DNA of 64,000 nt from Dictyoglomus thermophilum H-6-12 (GTDB lineage: Bacteria > Dictyoglomota > Dictyoglomia > Dictyoglomales > Dictyoglomaceae): positions 1,522,525-1,586,524 of the forward strand of contig NC_011297.1 of the NCBI RefSeq assembly GCF_000020965.1. The letters are read 5' to 3'. Below are positions 43,322 through 53,620 of this stretch, piece after piece (positions within the stretch are counted from its first letter, which is position 1; every line of letters starts with the position of its first letter). The position numbers and the translations under genes are program-made. Under the pieces are notes generated by a model, which was given only the letters and a program-made list of their open reading frames with translations, was not told the DNA's origin and searched no databases.

Positions 43322-44812
43322 TTAAGAAATAAAAGGATTTTCTTCAGGATACCTTTGGCCTTCAGGTAAGTTATAATATATTTCTTTTATTCCTAGCAAT
43401 TTTAATACCTCATATATGTATTTTCCTACATGTTTAAAGCCAACTGCTGTATGATGCGGAAATCTCTTTTCTAATAAAACATACCTATAGAATCGACCCA
43501 TCTCCTTTATCGCAAAGACGCCAATTCCTCCAAAGGATTTAGGATCTATATCTAAGATTTCACCCTCCGCAAGATAAGATATCAATTTTGCATCAGGAGT
43601 TGCATGAATTCTAAAAATTAGTGTTTCTCCAGGTCTCAATCTCCCTTCTAATGTTCCTCTTGTAATATCCGGCTCTTTTCCTGGTTCTAAGAGCCTATGC
43701 ATAATCAACTGATATTTAATAGCACCATTAATAAGACAACAAGAAGGTGTATTTCCACAATGAAATCCCATAAAAAGGTCTGTTGGTTTATAACCCTTTT
43801 CCTTTATTTTATCTTTATTTTCCTCTATCAAGTCATAAGGAACAGTATTATTAACATCAAGAAGGGTAGCTGGTACTTCACTTACATTGTAAATAATATA
43901 TTCACTGAGGGCCCCATAAACATCTACTTCACATGCTACTGGAATCCCTCTACTCGCAAGTCTTGAGTTAACATAGCAAGGGACAAAACCAAAATATTTT
44001 TCAAAGGCAGGCCAACATTTATTGGCAAATATACCAAACTGAGAAGCCCCCAAATTCTTCTCCATAAAATCAGTTAAAGCTATCTCATATTGAGCAAGTT
44101 TTCTTAAAAGTTCCGGATAGGTATTTCCTGTTCCAAGCTCTTTTGCCATATCCTCCATAACCTGTGGAATTCTAGGATCATTTTCTGCCTGCCTGTATAT
44201 ATCGTAAAGATCTAATTCGCTATTTTCCATTATGGAAATACCAAGGTCATACAAGGGTTTAATAGGAGTGTGCATAGTAACAAAATCTTGTGGCCTTGGT
44301 CCAAAGGAGAATATCTTCAAATTCTTTAGAGCAAGAACTGCCCTTGCAATAGGTATAAAATCTTTTATCATATCTGCTATCTCTGACGGAATTCCTACTG
44401 GATAATGAGGTATATATACATGCCTATTCCTTAAACCCAAATTATAACTCAAGCTTAAAAATCCACAATAAGCATCGCCTCTCCCACCATAAAGATCTTT
44501 ACCCGTTTCCTCTGCTGCAGCAACAGCCATCACAGGTCCATCAAACTTCTGGGCAAGGAGTGAAGTTGGACCTTCAGGGCCAAAATTACCAAGATATATT
44601 ACCAAAGCATTAACTTCTTTTTCTTTTATTTCTTTTAAAGCCTTTAATACGTCGTTTTCGTTCTCAATGATAGTTTCCAAATTAATAATAGGAATATTCT
44701 TCTTGACACACTCTTCCACAACCTTATTCCTTCTATTTCTTGAAAGATCAATAGGGAAACAGTCTCTACTCACCGCAATTATGCCTAATTTAACTTCAGG
44801 AACATTTTTCAT
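43322..44812 (-). CDS. FucI/AraA-type sugar isomerase, candidate L-arabinose isomerase
   Basis: The 496-residue protein is of the L-fucose isomerase-like fold. Metal-site candidates are Glu in CEVDVYGALSEY (about 294), Asp in ATLLDVNNT (about 317), and His in GFHCGNTP and PHHTAVGFKHVG. I start at ATG 44812, because the longer frame (44836) contains the GGGAGG ribosome binding site in its first codons. It lies between araD and the terminator, and no canonical AraA is in the window. An L-arabinose to L-ribulose role is inferred; fucose-like or D-arabinose substrates are alternatives. Confidence 0.75.
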   Translation of the reverse strand: MKNVPEVKLGIIAVSRDCFPIDLSRNRRNKVVEECVKKNIPIINLETIIENENDVLKALKEIKEKEVNALVIYLGNFGPEGPTSLLAQKFDGPVMAVAAAEETGKDLYGGRGDAYCGFLSLSYNLGLRNRHVYIPHYPVGIPSEIADMIKDFIPIARAVLALKNLKIFSFGPRPQDFVTMHTPIKPLYDLGISIMENSELDLYDIYRQAENDPRIPQVMEDMAKELGTGNTYPELLRKLAQYEIALTDFMEKNLGASQFGIFANKCWPAFEKYFGFVPCYVNSRLASRGIPVACEVDVYGALSEYIIYNVSEVPATLLDVNNTVPYDLIEENKDKIKEKGYKPTDLFMGFHCGNTPSCCLINGAIKYQLIMHRLLEPGKEPDITRGTLEGRLRPGETLIFRIHATPDAKLISYLAEGEILDIDPKSFGGIGVFAIKEMGRFYRYVLLEKRFPHHTAVGFKHVGKYIYEVLKLLGIKEIYYNLPEGQRYPEENPFIS

Positions 44813-44832
44813 TTTAATACACCTCCCATTTT

Positions 44833-45522
44833 TCATTTTTGTCCGTATATCTCATGAAATCTCGTATACCACTTTTCAATCTCGCTATCAGGAAGAGGCT
44901 CAGGTTTCCCTAAAGAAAGAGCAAAATAACAAGTCTTTGCTATTTCTTCCACCATAACTGCATATTTTAGAGCTTCGGTAGGCGTTCTTCCAAAGGTAAA
45001 TACTCCATGGTTCTTCAAAAGTACCACAGGTACAAAAGAAGAGTGTTTTTTAACCCAAGATGGCCTATCATCCTTATTTATAACTTCAAGAAGAGCATTT
45101 CCTACATCCTCAAGAGGTAGAGGAGATGCATACCTCCCTACAGGTATTTCTTCCCCAAAATAATCAGCATGAGAAGTAAGATATACAGGAATCGGCTTTC
45201 CAAGAAGGGCAAAGGCAGTAGCATAAGGAGAATGAGTGTGAACAATACCACCTATATCCTTTCTATTCCTATAAACTACTAAATGAGATAGGGTATCCAC
45301 AGAAGGTTGAAGCTCCCCTTCAACAATATTACCCTCGAGATCTACAATTACCATATTTTCTGGCGAAAGATTTTCATATTTTACTCCACTGGGTTTTATA
45401 ACCACATAATTAGTCTTTGGATCTCTACCGCTAACATTTCCACTGGTCATAACCACCAAATTATTTTTAGGAAGTTCCATATTCATTCTATAAACTTCTT
45501 CTCGCAACTCTTTCAAAAGCAT
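44833..45522 (-). CDS. araD: L-ribulose-5-phosphate 4-epimerase
   Basis: A class II aldolase/epimerase that converts L-ribulose 5-phosphate to D-xylulose 5-phosphate. The 229 residues include the phosphate-binding TSGNVSGRD and KPSGVKY segments, zinc ligands in VHTHSPYATAFA and a later His in LKNHGVFTFG, and a C-terminal Tyr/Glu region. Length and motif order fit AraD. It follows the GH51 gene by 6 bases and precedes the isomerase gene by 20. No kinase (AraB) is present in the window. Confidence 0.93.
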   Translation of the reverse strand: MLLKELREEVYRMNMELPKNNLVVMTSGNVSGRDPKTNYVVIKPSGVKYENLSPENMVIVDLEGNIVEGELQPSVDTLSHLVVYRNRKDIGGIVHTHSPYATAFALLGKPIPVYLTSHADYFGEEIPVGRYASPLPLEDVGNALLEVINKDDRPSWVKKHSSFVPVVLLKNHGVFTFGRTPTEALKYAVMVEEIAKTCYFALSLGKPEPLPDSEIEKWYTRFHEIYGQK

Positions 45523-45528
45523 ATTACC

Positions 45529-47088
<1,560 letters not shown>

Positions 47089-47093
47089 TCAAA

Positions 47094-48083
47094 TTAAGTT
47101 GACTCTCTAATTATCAATTTAGGCTCAAAAGTATGTTGTATAAAATTTTTATTCTCAGAATCCAACAATTCCAACAAAATTTTAGCAGCTTTAACTCCCA
47201 TCTCAAATCTAGAAATATCAATAGTAGTTAACGGTGGGTCTAAAAGTTCGGTATAATCCAAATTATCGCATCCTACAACAGCCATATCCTCGGGAATTCT
47301 TAACCCTATACTTTTTAAGACTTTGACCACTTCTAGAGCAATTGAATCACAAAAACAAAAAATTGCAGTAGGCCTATTTCTATTTGATAATACAGATTCC
47401 AAAATAGGCTTGACTTCCACATTAGGAGCTAAAGAATAGATAAACTTTGCATTTACTGAAAGACCTGCCTCTTTCAATGCCTCTTTATACCCCTCTAACC
47501 TTAGCTTAGCACTTGAACTTTTCCATGAATTAAGAAACAATATTTTTCTATGTCCCTTTTCAAGTAAATGTTCCGTGGCAATCTTTCCAACTTTAAAATC
47601 ATCGGCAACAACAAAATTTACATTACTCTCTTTAACTCGTCTTGCCACCAAAACAAAGGGTATTTGGTGTTCAATCAGATATTTGACATTTTCAGATTCA
47701 TACTCAACTGGGGCTAAAATTAACCCATCAACTCTCTGTTCTATCAAAGTTAAAATAGCCTCTCTCTCCTTTTTAGGATCCTCATTAGAATTATACAGAG
47801 CTAAAGTATATCCTCTAGAAGCTAAAACGCTTTCTATTCCTGTAACTACAGTAGCATAAAAGGGATTCAATAATGTAGTTATAACTATCCCTACTTTTTT
47901 AGTTTTTCCAGAAATAAGACTTCTTGCAAGAGAATTAGGGATATAGCCTAAACTCTTTGCTGCTTTCAAAACCCTCCTTCTAGTTGTAGGACTTACTTCT
48001 CCTTTATTATTAAGAACCCGAGATACGGTAGCTATACCCACTCCTGCAAGTTTAGCTACATCTCTTATAGTTACACGTTTCAT
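47094..48083 (-). CDS. LacI-family transcriptional regulator (arabinan cluster)
   Basis: The 329-residue protein has HTH RDVAKLAGVGIATVSRVLNNKG at the N-terminus, a canonical hinge helix (YIPNSLARSLISGKTKK), and a ligand-binding domain (GIVITTLLNPFYATVVTGIES, FVVADDFKVGKIATEHLL). Its promoter contains an ACTAAAATTTATACT site over the -10, so it may be autoregulated or controlled by the other LacI protein. It heads the operon with abfA, araD and the isomerase gene, and is likely an arabinose or arabino-oligosaccharide sensor. Confidence 0.92.
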   Translation of the reverse strand: MKRVTIRDVAKLAGVGIATVSRVLNNKGEVSPTTRRRVLKAAKSLGYIPNSLARSLISGKTKKVGIVITTLLNPFYATVVTGIESVLASRGYTLALYNSNEDPKKEREAILTLIEQRVDGLILAPVEYESENVKYLIEHQIPFVLVARRVKESNVNFVVADDFKVGKIATEHLLEKGHRKILFLNSWKSSSAKLRLEGYKEALKEAGLSVNAKFIYSLAPNVEVKPILESVLSNRNRPTAIFCFCDSIALEVVKVLKSIGLRIPEDMAVVGCDNLDYTELLDPPLTTIDISRFEMGVKAAKILLELLDSENKNFIQHTFEPKLIIREST

Positions 48084-48107
48084 TGGCCTCTCCCTATTCT
48101 ATTTTTT

Positions 48108-48122
48108 ACTAAAATTTATACT
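48108..48122. promoter_or_regulatory. Arabinan-set operator (site B)
   Basis: ACTAAAATTTATACT overlaps the -10 of the LacI promoter. It matches the palindrome at 56488 at 12 of 15 positions. Confidence 0.45.
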
Positions 48123-48143
48123 ATAAATTTATTTTGAATTCAA
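48115..48143 (-). promoter_or_regulatory. Promoter of the LacI/abfA/araD/isomerase operon
   Basis: On the minus strand TTGAAT (48143-48138) and TATAAA (48120-48115) are spaced by 17 bases. Confidence 0.55.
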
Positions 48144-48160
48144 GAAGAAATCGATTCTAA

Positions 48161-50968
48161 TTACTCAACAATTAATTCAAGAATATTAGAAACAATTTCA
48201 AATCCATTAATACTTACCTTTCCCCATATCTTTAATCTATTATCTTTCGGAGCCTTTTTCAAAAGTAAGATATCATATAAACCTGTAACAGGATCATAGA
48301 TAAACTCTGCTGTATCTTTCTGATCTACCTCGAAATAAACCAAAGCAGAACTCATATCGATATTAGTCCCGTCGCTCATCAAACCAGCCTCAACTATCAA
48401 TCTTAGTGTATCACCTACTTTTAAATAGTTTTTACTACTCCTAATGGAAAAGACAGTAGGTTTTGGAAAGTCCGTAGGTTTTGTTCTTATTCTAATAATA
48501 GTTACGGAATAAGGGATAAACCGGTAATTAAATTCTTTAGAGACATTTATCAATTTAGAGTTCGGAATAAGTTTTTGAGGATTTGCTATATTATTTTCAT
48601 CTCTTGGACTTCCATTTATCCATGAAACAAGAGCCTTTGGATGAATGTATTTTAGCCCCTCAAGCTTTATAAGACAATTAACCTCTTCCGAAGATGGGTT
48701 TACAACTTTTATTATCAAATCAGAGGTTTCTTTATCAATACTTGTAGTCAAATAAATAGGACCAAGTTTTGGGTTTACTTCTATCACAAAATCAGGTTCA
48801 TCCTTAGATAAAAAATCACTATTTTTAATATATAGCTTCATCCGATTACCCTCGACTACCATCTTCACATTGTACCACTCATTAGATCTTAGATTTGTCC
48901 TATAAAAAGGAGTAAGCTGATAATCCACTCCATCATAAGTTAACTTTGCATAGGCATAATTACTATCAATATACCAAGCAACATAGTTTTTACTGTCTTT
49001 TAAGAAGTTATAAATGATAAATTTATCATTGAAGTTTTTAAACATTACCTTAAAATTGATCGAGTATTTTCCCTTCAAAGATTTAGTTTTTAAATAAATA
49101 AGAGAAGGCTCCTCCACGTTAGAAGAATTTAAAATACCTTTGTTGACACTAAACTTACCACTTAAAATTTTCCAGTTATTCAAGTTTGTAAATAAATCTT
49201 TGTAAATTATTCCTCCTTTAGAGTCTAATAAACTGAAATCTTTGAAAAAAGTATTACCCAATGACCCTAAACCAATATAGCCAGAAAAATCAAAAATTTC
49301 TCCATCCCTCTTAAAGAGATGGGAATAAACAGTGTAATCTCCCAAATTTTGACTAAACAGCCTCCAGACATAGTAATTCACAGAACCATAAGCCAAAGAA
49401 TTAGTAAACCAAATAAAGTTAGGTTGCCATTGAGTATAACCAAATTTACCAAATAATGGCGCGTAAGATACCATTTTAACGATGTCAGAATTTTCCTCTA
49501 TGGCTGTTAAATAAGAGGCTTCTGCAAGAGCTGATCTAAGAGAATTTAATCTTGAGTAGTCATGAGCAGCAAGCTCTCCAATAAATACCTTTGGCATATT
49601 TCTATCATAGTTATCATAACGATGTATGTTCTGATAAAACCAGGCCGGAGATTTATAAATATGTTCATCAATAATATCAGGTCTTTCGGATGGAGAAAGC
49701 CTCCTTAGCCAATCCATTGCATTTAAATAATTTTCGTCATCTGGCGCAGGTCCAACGCAACCTATAAGTTTAAGATCTGAGAACTTATTCTTTAAAGCTA
49801 AGTGAAAATATGGATACCTTTCAAAATATGGAGCTCCCCATTGTTCATTCCCTATGCTAATCATTTTTAGATTAAAAGGTTCTGGATGTCCCATTTCTCT
49901 TCTTTTACTTCCCCAGACTGTTTGAGGAGATCCATTAGCAAATTCAACAAGATCCAAGGCATCCTGAACAAATTCATTTAACTTACTCAAAGGAATATAT
50001 GTTGCCCCTCTTGCCTGACAAGTCATTCCAGCATTAAGAACTGGTACAGGTTCCGCGCCTAAATACTCCGAAAGAAGAAAATATTCAAAAAAACCAAGAC
50101 CAAAAGATTGATGATAGTAAGGATAACGCTGACTATACCAAAGATTATAAGTAAGTTTCCTTTCTTCAGGCTTTCCTATAGTATTCTTCCATCTATACAT
50201 GTTCCCAATGCTATCACCTTCCACAATACAACCTCCAGGGAACCTTAAGAATCCCGGCTTAAAATCTTTTAAGAATTTTACTAAATCATTTCTCAATATA
50301 CCCTTCCATGCATTTCTTGGAAACAAACTAACCATATCTATATACAAATCTCCAGGCCCCATAACTTTAATTACAAGCATTCCTTTTTCAGTAGTTTTAG
50401 AGGGAACTAAAGTGACTTCATATTTTTCCCAATTTTCAGAGCTTATCTGTAAATCTCTAGAGTCTAAAACCTCTTCATTTTCATTCACTAAGAGTATTCT
50501 GACAGTTCCTTTGAAATTTTTAGCTCTAGAAAACATTGAAAAATAGTATTCATCGTCTTGTATAAAAAACATACCATCAAAACCTTTATTTTCAACTCCC
50601 AATCCATCAACTCCAGGATTATCCACATGAATATGCAAATAGTTAAGATTATTTTTATTTAAAGGATCAGATGATTCTATGGATACCGTTCCTTGAGAGT
50701 CTTTAGAAAATAGTTTCTCCCAAGCATAAAATTTATTATCTGTAAACTTATTATAAAATTCAAAAGAACCATTTTGAATTAAGTTTGCATATATTCCTCC
50801 GTCAGCCGCATAATTAATATCCTCAAAAAACAAGCCATAAAGAATTGGACTTATTTGAACACCTTGCTTGTCAGCATTTACTTCAATGATGTACTCAGTT
50901 TTATCTCCATAAGTGACAACTAATAAAAGGAATATCAACATAAGGAAAATATTAAACATTCTCATCAT
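48161..50968 (-). CDS. Large secreted multidomain GH51 alpha-L-arabinofuranosidase
   Basis: The 935-residue protein has a signal peptide (residues about 1-22). A CBM4/9-like insert (NGSFEFYNKFTDNKFYAWE, about 65-215) is followed by the GH51 barrel with acid Glu in ISIGNEQWG (about 374) and nucleophile Glu in VFIGELAAHD (about 464), then a concanavalin-like module (about 610-790) and a C-terminal beta/Ig-like domain (about 830-935). Start ATG 50968 is six bases after GGGAGG; the ATG at 50974 touches it. It probably releases arabinose side chains outside the cell. It lies downstream of the permease genes. Confidence 0.88.
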   Translation of the reverse strand: MMRMFNIFLMLIFLLLVVTYGDKTEYIIEVNADKQGVQISPILYGLFFEDINYAADGGIYANLIQNGSFEFYNKFTDNKFYAWEKLFSKDSQGTVSIESSDPLNKNNLNYLHIHVDNPGVDGLGVENKGFDGMFFIQDDEYYFSMFSRAKNFKGTVRILLVNENEEVLDSRDLQISSENWEKYEVTLVPSKTTEKGMLVIKVMGPGDLYIDMVSLFPRNAWKGILRNDLVKFLKDFKPGFLRFPGGCIVEGDSIGNMYRWKNTIGKPEERKLTYNLWYSQRYPYYHQSFGLGFFEYFLLSEYLGAEPVPVLNAGMTCQARGATYIPLSKLNEFVQDALDLVEFANGSPQTVWGSKRREMGHPEPFNLKMISIGNEQWGAPYFERYPYFHLALKNKFSDLKLIGCVGPAPDDENYLNAMDWLRRLSPSERPDIIDEHIYKSPAWFYQNIHRYDNYDRNMPKVFIGELAAHDYSRLNSLRSALAEASYLTAIEENSDIVKMVSYAPLFGKFGYTQWQPNFIWFTNSLAYGSVNYYVWRLFSQNLGDYTVYSHLFKRDGEIFDFSGYIGLGSLGNTFFKDFSLLDSKGGIIYKDLFTNLNNWKILSGKFSVNKGILNSSNVEEPSLIYLKTKSLKGKYSINFKVMFKNFNDKFIIYNFLKDSKNYVAWYIDSNYAYAKLTYDGVDYQLTPFYRTNLRSNEWYNVKMVVEGNRMKLYIKNSDFLSKDEPDFVIEVNPKLGPIYLTTSIDKETSDLIIKVVNPSSEEVNCLIKLEGLKYIHPKALVSWINGSPRDENNIANPQKLIPNSKLINVSKEFNYRFIPYSVTIIRIRTKPTDFPKPTVFSIRSSKNYLKVGDTLRLIVEAGLMSDGTNIDMSSALVYFEVDQKDTAEFIYDPVTGLYDILLLKKAPKDNRLKIWGKVSINGFEIVSNILELIVE

Positions 50969-51000
50969 TAACATCCTCCCAAGAGAAAAAACTGTATCCT

Positions 51001-51861
51001 CTACTTAACAACTCCTCCCAAAGAAATTCCTCTCAACAAATACCTATGAAACAGTACAAAAATTAATAAAACAGGCGCTACAGAAATAAAAGCAGCAGCC
51101 ATAGTAGGACCTATACCCCTATAAGGATCTCCCCAACCAGCACTAAATCTCACAAGAGCTATAGGTAATGTAAATTTATCAGAAGTTGTAAGCACTAGTA
51201 ATGGCCACAAAAAACTATTCCAAGAACCTAAAAAAGTCATCAATGCAAGAGTAACTAATGCTGGTCTAATAAGTGGAACAGCAATAGTTATAAGAAATCT
51301 TAATCTACTACAGCCATCAATAAAAGCTACCTCTTCAAGTTCCTTAGGAATTCCTAACATATATTGACGAAGCATAAATACTCCAAAAGTACCTCCTAAT
51401 CCAGGCAAAATGAGTGCAGAAAAAGTGTTCATAAGATTTAAACTATGAATTATAAAATAATTTGGAACCAAAAAGAGGATACCAGGAAAAGCAAGAATAG
51501 CTACATAAGCCCAAAATATCAGCTTTTGGCCTGGAAATTCAATTCTTGAAAGAGCATAAGCAGCAGGGGTAGCAACTACTAATCCAGCTATGGTAGCTAT
51601 AATTGCCACAATTACACTATTCTTAAAAGCATTAGCAACACTTATCCCACCAGCAGGACTCCAAACAGTTAAGTAATTTTCAATAGTAAAAGGTTTTGGA
51701 ATCCACTGCGGTTTAACCTCCGCTACTGCAACGGGCGTAGGTTTAAAAGAGGTTGATAACATCCAAAAAATAGGAATAAACCAAATAATACCAATAACAC
51801 AAATCACAAGAGAAAAAATAATAGTCTTAATTTCCTTCTTTATTCTCCACCATGCTTTCAT
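51001..51861 (-). CDS. CUT1-type ABC sugar permease (MalG/AraQ-like)
   Basis: The 286-residue protein has six helices, a first helix followed by the periplasmic FTIENYLTVWSP segment, and the EAA motif (EEVAFIDGCSRLRFLITIAVPLIRPAL) that contacts the ATPase. It pairs with the permease at 51868 and the binding protein at 55094. No ATPase gene accompanies them; the family typically borrows an MsmK-like ATPase encoded elsewhere. Confidence 0.92.
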   Translation of the reverse strand: MKAWWRIKKEIKTIIFSLVICVIGIIWFIPIFWMLSTSFKPTPVAVAEVKPQWIPKPFTIENYLTVWSPAGGISVANAFKNSVIVAIIATIAGLVVATPAAYALSRIEFPGQKLIFWAYVAILAFPGILFLVPNYFIIHSLNLMNTFSALILPGLGGTFGVFMLRQYMLGIPKELEEVAFIDGCSRLRFLITIAVPLIRPALVTLALMTFLGSWNSFLWPLLVLTTSDKFTLPIALVRFSAGWGDPYRGIGPTMAAAFISVAPVLLIFVLFHRYLLRGISLGGVVK

Positions 51862-51867
51862 AATTTA

Positions 51868-52773
51868 TTACACCTCCGCAGACTTGATCGACCGAGTTAA
51901 CAACGCCAATTGAACTGCGCTAAAAGCCACAATAACTATAAAAATATACCAGGAAATTGCTGCTGCTCTTCCTAACTGTTGTCTCTCAAATCCAACGAGA
52001 TACAAATAGTAAACTATAGTTCGTGTAGATCCTGCAGGACCGCCTCCTGTAAGTATATATACTTGATCAAACAGTCCAAAAGCTAGTAGTACATGACGAG
52101 CTACATCAAAAAACATTACATTTCTTATCCAAGGCAACGTAATATGTATGAATTGCTGCCAAGAATTAGCTCCATCAAGTTTTGCTGCTTCGTACTGCTC
52201 AGGTGGAATTCTTTGAAGAGCCCCTAAATAAAGAAGAACACTAAAACCAACAATCCACCATGCAGTGATAATAATAATCCAAGTCCACGCCATTTGAGGA
52301 GTTTTAAACCATGAGGTTGCAGTATGGATTATACCTATTTTTTGAAGATAATAATTTGCCAAAGCTTGAGGTTGTGAACCTAATATCCATCGCCATGAAA
52401 ACAAAATCCCTATTGAACCAAAAAAAGTAGGAGAAACAAAAGCAGTTAATGCCCACAATTTACCATAAAATCTCTTGTTAAGTAAAATAGCAAGAATTAT
52501 TCCAAGAGCAACTATCAATGGAACACTGATAATTGCAAACATAATAGTATTTTTTAAAGAGTCCCAAAATCTTGGATCTTCCCAAACCCTTTTAAAATTT
52601 TCTAATCCAACAAAGCGAGCTTTTCCGATAATCTTCCAATCGTGAAAGCTTATGACTATTCCATATAGCAATGGCAGTACAATAAAAATTACAAAAAAAA
52701 TAAAATGAGGTAGAAGAAATAAATAAGCTTCTAACGTATCACGTAATCGCTTCTTTGATATTTTCTTACTCAT
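51868..52773 (-). CDS. CUT1-type ABC sugar permease (MalF/AraP-like)
   Basis: The 301-residue protein has six to seven helices, the MalF-type VGLENFKRVWEDPRFWDSLKNTIMF segment, and an EAA loop (QYEAAKLDGANSWQQFIHITLPW). It is probably the arabino-oligosaccharide importer, given flanking GH43 and GH51 genes. The genes for the binding protein and this permease are separated by two enzyme/surface-protein genes, which is unusual. Confidence 0.92.
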   Translation of the reverse strand: MSKKISKKRLRDTLEAYLFLLPHFIFFVIFIVLPLLYGIVISFHDWKIIGKARFVGLENFKRVWEDPRFWDSLKNTIMFAIISVPLIVALGIILAILLNKRFYGKLWALTAFVSPTFFGSIGILFSWRWILGSQPQALANYYLQKIGIIHTATSWFKTPQMAWTWIIIITAWWIVGFSVLLYLGALQRIPPEQYEAAKLDGANSWQQFIHITLPWIRNVMFFDVARHVLLAFGLFDQVYILTGGGPAGSTRTIVYYLYLVGFERQQLGRAAAISWYIFIVIVAFSAVQLALLTRSIKSAEV

Positions 52774-52802
52774 TAATGTTCCCTCCTATCAGCTCTGTCT
52801 AT

Positions 52803-52832
52803 TAAAGCCCCCTCAATAATGAGGGGGCTTTA
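52803..52832. terminator. Long hairpin after the LamG-like gene
   Basis: The perfect stem TTAAAGCCCCCTC / GAGGGGGCTTTAA (about 12-13 bp) with loop AATAAT lies two bases after the LamG gene stop, before the permease start. The coding strand continues TAGACAG, with no U-run. Confidence 0.6.
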
Positions 52833-52834
52833 AC

Positions 52835-53584
52835 CTACTTAGAGTAAGAATTGTATAGATCTAATACTTCTTTCTCAGTTAAAGGTTTGTCGTATATTTT
52901 AAGTTCATCGAAAATTCCTCTTAAGGGAGGATCCCAATAATTCACACCAACCGCAAAAGTTCCACCAGGTTTTAAACTAAATACATCAGGGACAAGTCCT
53001 TCAGGGTTAGGCTGTCCATTAATTTGAACTTTTGATATCATTTGTTTACCATTAACATATACTTTTGCCTTTCCTTTATCAACGACAATGACTATATGGT
53101 ACCATTTCCCTGTTTGCAAATTCTCTGAAAATAAACCATCATACCAAATATCTTTTACATCGTCTCTTGCCCAAAGCAAAGTTCCCTGAGGCCATCCAAA
53201 AGGTACAAAACTAATCCAGTGAAAAGCCCCTTGATCATCAACATATACTCCAAAAAATGTTGTAGTATGCATAGTGAAAGTCTCTATATTCACCCAGAAA
53301 GATACACTGTAATCATAATCTTTGATCAAATCATCGGGTAATAGTATTCCTCTTCTTCCATTTAGAAGTAGCGCCTTCCCCTTGATTCCATCTGTATACT
53401 CTATATCTTTAGCTGAAATGTTTATTTTAGCACCTACTATTCTCCCTTCAGGAAAATGTCCCGTAACATCTTTCAAGTTTCCATCAAAAGGGAAATAAGC
53501 AATTAAACCATCTTCCTGTCCAAAACCAACAATTAAAACAAAAATCAAAGAAATCAGCAAACCTAATAAAAATTTAACCTTCAT
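52835..53584 (-). CDS. Secreted LamG/concanavalin-like domain protein
   Basis: The 249-residue protein has a signal peptide (residues about 1-22) followed by one Laminin-G-3-type jelly roll: LIAYFPFDGNLKDVTG, GKALLLNGRRGILLP, YSVSFWVNIETF, GKWYHIVIVVDKGKAKVYVNG, and the ending GIFDELKIYDKPLTEKEVLDLY. These modules bind carbohydrate or occur in glycosidases. No catalytic domain is present, so it is probably an arabinan-binding surface protein. It lies between GH43 and the permease genes. Confidence 0.82.
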   Translation of the reverse strand: MKVKFLLGLLISLIFVLIVGFGQEDGLIAYFPFDGNLKDVTGHFPEGRIVGAKINISAKDIEYTDGIKGKALLLNGRRGILLPDDLIKDYDYSVSFWVNIETFTMHTTTFFGVYVDDQGAFHWISFVPFGWPQGTLLWARDDVKDIWYDGLFSENLQTGKWYHIVIVVDKGKAKVYVNGKQMISKVQINGQPNPEGLVPDVFSLKPGGTFAVGVNYWDPPLRGIFDELKIYDKPLTEKEVLDLYNSYSK

Positions 53585-53620
53585 TTTAAAACCCCCTTTA
53601 TTTTTAATTTTTTATTTTTT

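Noticed and set aside
48143-48158. AATCGATT palindrome as a LacI operator
   Set aside because: Only an 8-bp symmetric core, not repeated elsewhere in the cluster, and it overlaps the end of the GH51 region; too weak to list.
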